Below, piece by piece: positions 59,124 through 64,000 of a DNA stretch of 64,000 bases. This DNA comes from Polaribacter litorisediminis (GTDB lineage Bacteria; Bacteroidota; Bacteroidia; Flavobacteriales; Flavobacteriaceae): positions 3,399,501 to 3,463,500 of the forward strand of contig NZ_CP082966.1 in assembly GCF_019968605.1 (NCBI RefSeq), given 5' to 3'. The notes under the pieces were generated by a model. It was not told where the DNA came from, did no database searches, and saw only the letters and a program-made list of their open reading frames with translations. The position numbers and the translations under genes were made by a program. Within the stretch, counting starts at the first letter, position 1, and each line of letters opens with the position of its first letter.

Positions 59124-59756
59124 ATGTCAGAAACTTTTGATTTCTTTTTTGGTCAATATAAAGAATACTCAACCCTAGACACAGCACTTGAGATTATTGC
59201 CGTAATTTTTGGTTTTTTATCCGTTTGGTTTTCCAAACAAAATAAAATTTGGGTATTTCCAACAGGGATGATGAGCACCATCATCTTTGTGTATTTACTT
59301 TTAAAATGGCAGCTTTTAGGTGATATGATGATTAATGGTTACTATTTTATAATGAGTGTTTATGGCTGGTATATTTGGACGCGTAAGGTAGATGAAACAC
59401 AGGTAACACCCATTTCTACGATCACAAAAAAAGAAAAATATATGGCTAGTTATATCTTTTTAGCAACCTTAATTTTTGTGTATTTAGTATATACCTATTT
59501 TGAAAAATGGACTTCTTGGGTTGCTTATGTAGATACTTTTACTACGGCTATTTTCTTTGTGGGGATGTGGCTTATGGCAAAACGAAAAGTAGAAAACTGG
59601 ATCTTTTGGATTGTTGGAGACCTCATTTCTATACCTTTATATTTTTATAAAGGATTTACATTTACAAGTTTTCAATATTTAGGATTTACCTTTATCGCAA
59701 TATTTGGCTATTTAACATGGAAAAAAAGCTTACACAAGACCCCATTAACCTCGTAA
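59124..59756 (+). CDS. pnuC: Nicotinamide riboside transporter PnuC
   Basis: 210 residues with about seven membrane helices. Family motifs: IIAVIFGFLSVWFSKQNKIWVFPTGMMSTII, MINGYYFIMSVYGWYIWTRK and NWIFWIVGDLISIPLYFYKG. It imports nicotinamide riboside (a thiamine-transporting relative is possible, but the partner gene argues for NR). It overlaps the kinase gene downstream by 40 bases, so import and phosphorylation are coupled. A TACTTTTG at 59095-59102 is a candidate -7 element. No TPP riboswitch is visible upstream. Confidence 0.9.
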   Translation: MSETFDFFFGQYKEYSTLDTALEIIAVIFGFLSVWFSKQNKIWVFPTGMMSTIIFVYLLLKWQLLGDMMINGYYFIMSVYGWYIWTRKVDETQVTPISTITKKEKYMASYIFLATLIFVYLVYTYFEKWTSWVAYVDTFTTAIFFVGMWLMAKRKVENWIFWIVGDLISIPLYFYKGFTFTSFQYLGFTFIAIFGYLTWKKSLHKTPLTS

Positions 59757-60319
59757 AAGTTGTTTTATTTGGACCAGAATCTACAGGGAAAACGACACTT
59801 TCTCGTCATTTAGCACGTCATTACAATACTGTTTGGGCGCCAGAATTTGCTCGAGACTATTTGCAAAAAAAATGGAATAATGAACGTAAAACTTGTGAAG
59901 CCGCAGATTTAATTCCGATTGCCATTGGGCAAATGAAATTAGAAAATAAATTAGCAAAAAAAGCTGATAAAATTCTAATTTGCGATACAGATTTACTAGA
60001 AACTAAAGTCTATTCAGAAGAATATTACGGAGGTTTTGTAGATAAAAAACTAGACAAAGCTGCCCAAGAAAACACCTACGATCTCTATCTTTTAACCTAC
60101 ATAGATACCCCTTGGGAAGAAGACGACTTGCGAGATAGACCTGGACAACGATTAGAAATGTTTCATGCTTTTGAGAACGCTTTAAAAAAACATAATAGAC
60201 CGTATTTGCTCTTAAAAGATGATAAAAAAGTACGCCTAAAAACAGCAATCAAAGCAATTGATAAAATAATGTCTGAGAAGAAAAACCTTTATTTTTTCTC
60301 AAATAATTCTGATGATTAA
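59717..60319 (+). CDS. NadR-type ribosylnicotinamide kinase (AAA P-loop)
   Basis: 200 residues equivalent to the C-terminal kinase domain of NadR. The P-loop GPESTGKTTLSRHLA starts near residue 19; EFARDYL, ICDTDLLETKVYSEEYYGG and DDLRDRPGQR are further family motifs. It phosphorylates nicotinamide riboside to NMN. The N-terminal repressor and adenylyltransferase domains of enteric NadR are absent. The ATG at 59717 lies inside pnuC; a later start would cut into the strand before the P-loop. Confidence 0.88.
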   Translation: MEKKLTQDPINLVKVVLFGPESTGKTTLSRHLARHYNTVWAPEFARDYLQKKWNNERKTCEAADLIPIAIGQMKLENKLAKKADKILICDTDLLETKVYSEEYYGGFVDKKLDKAAQENTYDLYLLTYIDTPWEEDDLRDRPGQRLEMFHAFENALKKHNRPYLLLKDDKKVRLKTAIKAIDKIMSEKKNLYFFSNNSDD

Positions 60320-60352
60320 TTGTAATTTTACTTTAAAAATAAAAACGGATAC

Positions 60353-61291
60353 ATGAGATTTTTTATAAACTGCTTCCTACTTTTCTTTTCTTTAACGGTT
60401 TTGTCTCAAAATAACCTTCAAAAGAAAAATCATTTTCAAACTATTGGGTATGTTTTTAAAACTAGTTTTAACACTGTACCAAGCGATTTCGTTTTTTTAG
60501 GAAAAGAGGTTTCAGATGATTGGAAAAAGACAGGATTTTATGCTGCCGGTATTTTAGGATTGATAGCAACCGATAAAATCACAACAAAAGCTTGGCAAAA
60601 TTATGTTGAACCCAATATAGATTATAGATTACCAAATATCACACCTGATTTTTTAAAAGGAACTAGAGAAAATTGGACTCAAGGTAGCAATGCTTATCTT
60701 ACCTATCCTATTATCGGTTTGTATGTTGGTTCTCTACTTGGTAACAATGAAAAAGGTCAATTTGCCGGTTTAAATTCTCTTAAGGCCTTAGCATATTCTA
60801 CGCTGGTAACACAGATTGCTTTAAAAACTATTTTTGGTAGAAACAGACCTTTCCGACCTTTAAATTCACAAACCGTAGATGGACGAAATAACATAAATCC
60901 GAATGAGTGGACAAATAATAATTGGGATTTTTTTAACGGAAGGAGAAATACAATTTTGTTTTCAGACCCAACAGGAACAGCATTGCCATCTATGCATGTA
61001 ACTGCCTATTTTGCTTTGGCAAAAGTAATTCAGATGGAGTACGATAATTATTGGGTGCCGTATAGCATAATGACTGCTGTTTTTTTCCATAATGTAAAAT
61101 CTCATAACCATTGGATTAGTGATATGGTTGTTGGCGGACTTGTTGGTACCTTAATAGGCCGATCTGTTGTAAGAAGCAGCTGGAAAGCAAGAGGTATTCT
61201 AGATAGAAAAAAGCAAAAAAAGATTTCCTTGAATTATACTCCGAGTTTCTCACCAGAATTTACGGGACTTAGAATTGTTGGTACTTTTTAA
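60353..61291 (+). CDS. PAP2-family membrane phosphatase-like protein
   Basis: 312 residues with signal peptide (1-19). PAP2 motifs: KTIFGRNRPFRP (K158...R-P), LPSMHVTAYF (His214) and the third region HNVKSHNHWISD. In the third, the catalytic His253 and Asp257 are kept, but the Arg of the usual SRxxxxxHxxxD appears to be Asn247, so activity may be altered. A long insertion (about 172-208, Asn-rich) separates motifs 1 and 2, as in other Bacteroidota homologues. Possible lipid phosphatase; starts 33 bases after the NadR-like gene. Confidence 0.8.
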   Translation: MRFFINCFLLFFSLTVLSQNNLQKKNHFQTIGYVFKTSFNTVPSDFVFLGKEVSDDWKKTGFYAAGILGLIATDKITTKAWQNYVEPNIDYRLPNITPDFLKGTRENWTQGSNAYLTYPIIGLYVGSLLGNNEKGQFAGLNSLKALAYSTLVTQIALKTIFGRNRPFRPLNSQTVDGRNNINPNEWTNNNWDFFNGRRNTILFSDPTGTALPSMHVTAYFALAKVIQMEYDNYWVPYSIMTAVFFHNVKSHNHWISDMVVGGLVGTLIGRSVVRSSWKARGILDRKKQKKISLNYTPSFSPEFTGLRIVGTF

Positions 61292-61460
61292 CCGATGGCA
61301 ATTAACCAATAATTCATGCTAAGTATTATTAAAAAAAGGTATAAAGCGATATCTTTAAAGAGATCAAACGAAAAAGCTAACCACTTTAATTTAGTCTCAA
61401 AAATAAGTTCTAAAAACACCGTTTTTTATCAAGGTAAAAGTATTTTGATTGTACCCGATT

Positions 61461-62589
61461 TTATTTCTTAATTAAATCCTTGAGTGTTTTGTTTACTATT
61501 TTACTTAATAATTTTGATGTCTTCGGTCCACTTTGATTCGTGATAACAGATATCCCTAAATTATATTTTGGATAAATGAATAACGAATTTTGAGTGCCAC
61601 TTGTGCCACCGTGATGACTGTATGAAGTACCGTATTTATCCTTCCAAACTCGCCAATAATAAGCTATTTGCAAGGAACTAGGCACCTCATAAAGAGCTTT
61701 GTGAGATTCAGAAATTATTGGATTTTTACTATTTAATTGTAATTTGGCATATCTCAAAATATCCATAATTGTCATTTTCATTCCGCCTGCTGTTCCCCAA
61801 AGCGAATTGAACTGGTTAGGTGATTAGACTTCATTATCTATCCAATATCCACGGACTAGTTTTTTCTTCTGTGTTGAGTCTAATTTGATTCAAGTATTTA
61901 TCATTTCGTATTTGCTAGAGAAACTTTCTTTTAGCAACTCGTCAATACTTTTTTGATAGACCGTTTCTAATATATAACCAATTAATTCAGCCCCTGCATT
62001 AGAATAAGAATAATTAGTTCCTGGTTCTGTTTTTATTGAGATAGTCTTTAAATCTTCCAAGAATTTTTCCTTAGCATAAGACTTTTCTAATTCCAAATAT
62101 ACTTCAGGTACGCTTTCATTTAATTTTTCAAATACACCATTCATATGCAATGGAAGAAACATGGGCAATCCACTCGTATGTGTAAGTAAGTTCTTTATGA
62201 TAATTGGTTTGTCATTATATTCTAAATTCGAATAATCACCTTTTAAATATATCCTGATATCATCTTCCAATTTAATTTTTCCCCTCCAAGATAGCATTTG
62301 CTACAAGGTAACCTGTAATGGTTTTAGATACAGAACCTATTTCATAAATAGTTTCGTTGTTTGGTGAATTACCTTTACCCTTTACGATTTCTCCAAAATG
62401 CTCTGTGTAAAATTGATTGTCTTTATAGACGCCAACAGAAACAGAATTGATATTCTTGTTTTTTAAAAATCTAAGACCGTTTTTTTGAATAACTTTGAGA
62501 ATAATGTCATTAAAATTATTTTCTTGAGAAAATGTATTTTCAAAAAAAACAATAGAAAAAAGGAATGTGAAGAATAAGGCGTATTTCAT
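61461..62589 (-). pseudogene. Secreted serine hydrolase (class C beta-lactamase/PBP-like), inactivated
   Basis: Start ATG 62589 with signal peptide MKYALFFTFLFSIVFFENTF. The nucleophile motif GSVSKTITG (S-x-x-K) is in the first part, which ends YLVANAILEGKN because of a frameshift in a GGGGAAAAA run near 62280. The next frame carries on with IKLEDDIRIYL and the YSYSNAG (Y-x-N) motif to a TGA (61890-61892), a second in-frame stop (TAA) follows WIDNEV, and the C-terminal part has HHGGTSGTQNS (HxG motif) to 61461. Three lesions in a complete family layout: a real decaying gene, not a sequencing slip. Confidence 0.88.
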
Positions 62590-62648
62590 TTTTTTAGAAT
62601 TCTTTCCTCAAAAATAAAGCCAAAATTCCAGTTTTGTGGAGTTAATTA

Positions 62649-62840
62649 TTGAATTCTGAAGGTTTTTTTATCGAATGTTGGGTAACGTTATTCTTTAGTT
62701 TAAAAGAATATGTCTTGGTAGAAAAATCGGTACATCGTTGCTGCCCTAGTTGTAAAAAAGGAGTCTTAATCACGTTGTTAACATTCGATAGTAAAGACCC
62801 TATAAAAGATTCTAAAAAGGTAACCGACGTAAAACATTGA
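62649..62840 (+). pseudogene. C-terminal fragment of an IS91-like transposase
   Basis: About 63 codons ending LVEKSVHRCCPSCKKGVL and ITLLTFDSKDPIKDSK, reminiscent of the zinc-knuckle tail (C-P-x-C-K-x-G-x-L) of IS91-family Y2 transposases in Bacteroidota. The catalytic part is missing. It is directly followed by repeat copy 2, consistent with an IS end. Assignment is tentative. Confidence 0.45.
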
Positions 62841-62856
62841 AATACAAACAGTAAAA

Positions 62857-63108
62857 AAATGCCAATGTGCCCATAAAGGATACTACTGCCTAAACTCAAA
62901 AAATGCCCCCTAAAATGCCATCTAAAAGGACTAAAAATTTAAAAAACGCATCATAAATAGCTCGAATGCAGCAGAAATATTAAAAACGCTCTCCTTCCCA
63001 ATCACACTTCTTTAAAACCCAAACCGTCGTTTTCACCCTTATCCTTAGGAGCAGATCAGTCAACAAGACATATAACATTAGCCTATCAGCACGCTATATG
63101 CTTAGTTA
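62857..63108. repeat. Dispersed element, copy 2 (extended form)
   Basis: 62857-62975 is directly repeated at 63881-64000 (AATGTGCCCAT, GGATACTACTGCCTAAACTC, AAATGCCATCTA). 62930-63108 is inverted relative to copy 1 at 50524-50712. It ends 9 bases beyond the ParE stop. Confidence 0.85.
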
Positions 63109-63117
63109 AGGCGTTTT

Positions 63118-63420
63118 TTATTTCAGTCGTTTTTTAATATCCATTCTCTGATGCAAAATTCTAACGATTTCTACAATCTCATTTTCCACTTTTCTGTAAA
63201 AAATCAGATGCGATTTGATTTTCGTTACTCGATAGTTTTTTCGAGTTTGTTCTGCGGATTTTCCAAATAGATAGTTTTCCGCAATAAATTCAATCTCTCC
63301 GATTATTAAGTCATAATATCTATCAGCTTGTTCTTTAGACCATTTGTGAAAAGTATAAACCCAAATATCATTTAAATCATCAATAGCTTGTTTACTTATT
63401 TGATATTTGTTTTTACTCAT
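63118..63420 (-). CDS. ParE/RelE-superfamily toxin
   Basis: 100 residues: YQISKQAIDDLNDIWVYTFHKWSKEQADRYYDLII at the N-terminus and RKNYRVTKIKSHLIFYRKVENEIVEIVRILHQRMDIKK at the end are characteristic of ParE toxins (gyrase inhibitors in studied members). Its ATG overlaps the antitoxin stop by four bases (ATGA), the standard coupling. Intact. Confidence 0.92.
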   Translation of the reverse strand: MSKNKYQISKQAIDDLNDIWVYTFHKWSKEQADRYYDLIIGEIEFIAENYLFGKSAEQTRKNYRVTKIKSHLIFYRKVENEIVEIVRILHQRMDIKKRLK

Positions 63421-63659
63421 AAGTGTTGGCGATGTAACTCAGACAGGTTTTGTTTCGGGTCAAAATTTTCAACAAATCCGCTATTTTCTCCAACTTCGAG
63501 AGCTTTAATCAATTCTCTTTCCTTTTTTTCTTCCCGTTCTAACAAACGTAATGCTGAACGAATTACTTCGCTAACCGAACCATATCTACCAGAATTTACT
63601 TCTTCTCTGATAAAGTCTTCAAAATGATTTCCAAGTGATATTGATGTATTTTTTCCCAT
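63417..63659 (-). CDS. ParD-family antitoxin
   Basis: 80 residues starting MGKNTSISLGNHFEDFIREEVNSG. The N-terminal ribbon-helix-helix (TSISLG...RYGSVSEVIRSALRLLE) binds DNA; the C-terminal acidic tail (ENFDPKQNLSELHRQ) wraps the toxin. I use ATG 63659: the frame is open for 57 more codons upstream, but these cover the promoter and operator and have no family match. Confidence 0.92.
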   Translation of the reverse strand: MGKNTSISLGNHFEDFIREEVNSGRYGSVSEVIRSALRLLEREEKKERELIKALEVGENSGFVENFDPKQNLSELHRQHL

Positions 63660-63677
63660 TTTGGTTATAATTTTACT

Positions 63678-63709
63678 CAAATGTACCAAATATTGGTAAC
63701 GTAACCAAA
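63678..63709 (-). promoter_or_regulatory. ParDE promoter with overlapping inverted-repeat operator
   Basis: Minus strand TTTG, 20 bases, TACATTTG: near-consensus promoter 18 bases before the ParD ATG. Its spacer carries alternating ACCAA (63685), TTGGT (63693) and ACCAA (63704), the paired sites expected for a ribbon-helix-helix repressor. Confidence 0.65.
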
Positions 63710-63880
63710 TTGCACATAACTTGTTTGTGTAAGGAAATTTGCGTGGTTTAAGAACTAAAGCAAGTAAATAAAACCCGAACCAAGAAAAATCCACGAGGAT
63801 TTTCGTAAGTTGGCAAAGAGAAAAAATCAAACTATTTTTAAAACGGAAAAATTATCAGACAGAGTTTAAATTACACTCCC
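63710..63880. other. Non-coding stretch upstream of parD
   Basis: Contains TTTGTGTAAGGAAATTTGCG, CTAAAGCAAGTAAATAAAAC and a palindromic AAAATCC / GGATTTT (63787-63803), a block I recall from other Bacteroidota intergenic regions. No gene. Confidence 0.35.
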
Positions 63881-64000
63881 AAATGGCAATGTGCCCATGC
63901 AGGATACTACTGCCTAAACTCAAAAAATGACACCTAAAATGCCATCTAGAAGGACTAAAAATTAAAAAAAGCGCATCATAAATAGCTTGTATGCAATAGA
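63881..64000. repeat. Dispersed element, copy 3 (cut by window edge)
   Basis: Direct repeat of 62857-62975 and continuing into the shared core (ACTAAAAATT, AGCGCATCATAAATAGCTTG). The rest lies beyond the window. Confidence 0.85.

Noticed and set aside
63660..63830. N-terminal extension of ParD to 137 residues
   Set aside because: The extra codons cover the promoter and operator boxes and lack antitoxin character; MGKNTSISL is the family start.

Overview
The window is chromosomal DNA of a Bacteroidota bacterium, almost certainly a marine member of the Flavobacteriaceae (Polaribacter/Tenacibaculum-like). The evidence is low GC, alternative complex III with a cytochrome-c/ActA fusion, a T9SS C-terminal sorting domain, Bacteroidota-type promoters (TTTG-N19-TAnnTTTG), no Shine-Dalgarno bias, an SGLT closely resembling Vibrio vSGLT, and multi-PAS and CheB/CheR hybrid sensors. 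The genus is inference.

Layout. 1-5.2 kb: 5' end of the alternative complex III operon (actA-actB-actC, minus; actC runs off the edge). 5.3-7.7 kb: SPOR protein, NADP-dependent GAPDH (gapN) and a tiny lipoprotein. 7.8-8.5 kb: a decayed REP-associated transposase with its palindromes. 8.5-18.4 kb: branched-chain amino acid block on the minus strand, leuA-leuB, then ilvD-ilvB-ilvN-ilvC-ilvA; leuC and leuD are absent here. 18.6-25.4 kb (plus): a helical hypothetical protein, then thrA-thrB-thrC, preceded by a probable Thr-rich leader peptide. Together these make Thr from aspartate and carry it on to Ile, Val and Leu.

25.6-30.1 kb: a 1489-aa T9SS-secreted surface protein with a probable thioester (Cys-Gln) adhesin head, a choice-of-anchor-A-like region and PKD repeats. 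31-32.7 kb: a Na+/sugar symporter. 33.2-33.4 kb: tRNA-Gly(GCC) and tRNA-Leu(TAA) behind a textbook promoter. 33.9-48.3 kb: a large cytoplasmic signalling cluster (minus): an 11-PAS histidine kinase, a CheB-CheR-PAS-kinase, three small receiver proteins (one carrying a phosphoacceptor helix but no ATPase) and a second CheB-CheR-PAS protein with no kinase.

48.6-52.1 kb: an accessory patch with a pseudogene chimera (DUF6624-like remnant joined to a truncated tyrosine recombinase), a Xre/ParS-RES toxin-antitoxin pair, a dispersed repeat and an intact ISAs1-family element with an 8-bp target duplication just upstream of yifB/comM. 52.2-61.3 kb returns to core genes: yifB, three small envelope or hypothetical genes, a DMT transporter, ahcY, a phosphopantetheinyl transferase, pnuC-nadR-like NAD salvage and a PAP2 protein. 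61.4-64 kb is accessory again: a broken serine hydrolase, an IS91-like transposase tail and a ParDE module between two copies of the same repeat that follows the RES toxin at 50.5 kb. The RES and ParE toxin genes are both followed, in the same orientation, by this ~180-bp element, which is the most system-like unexplained pattern here.
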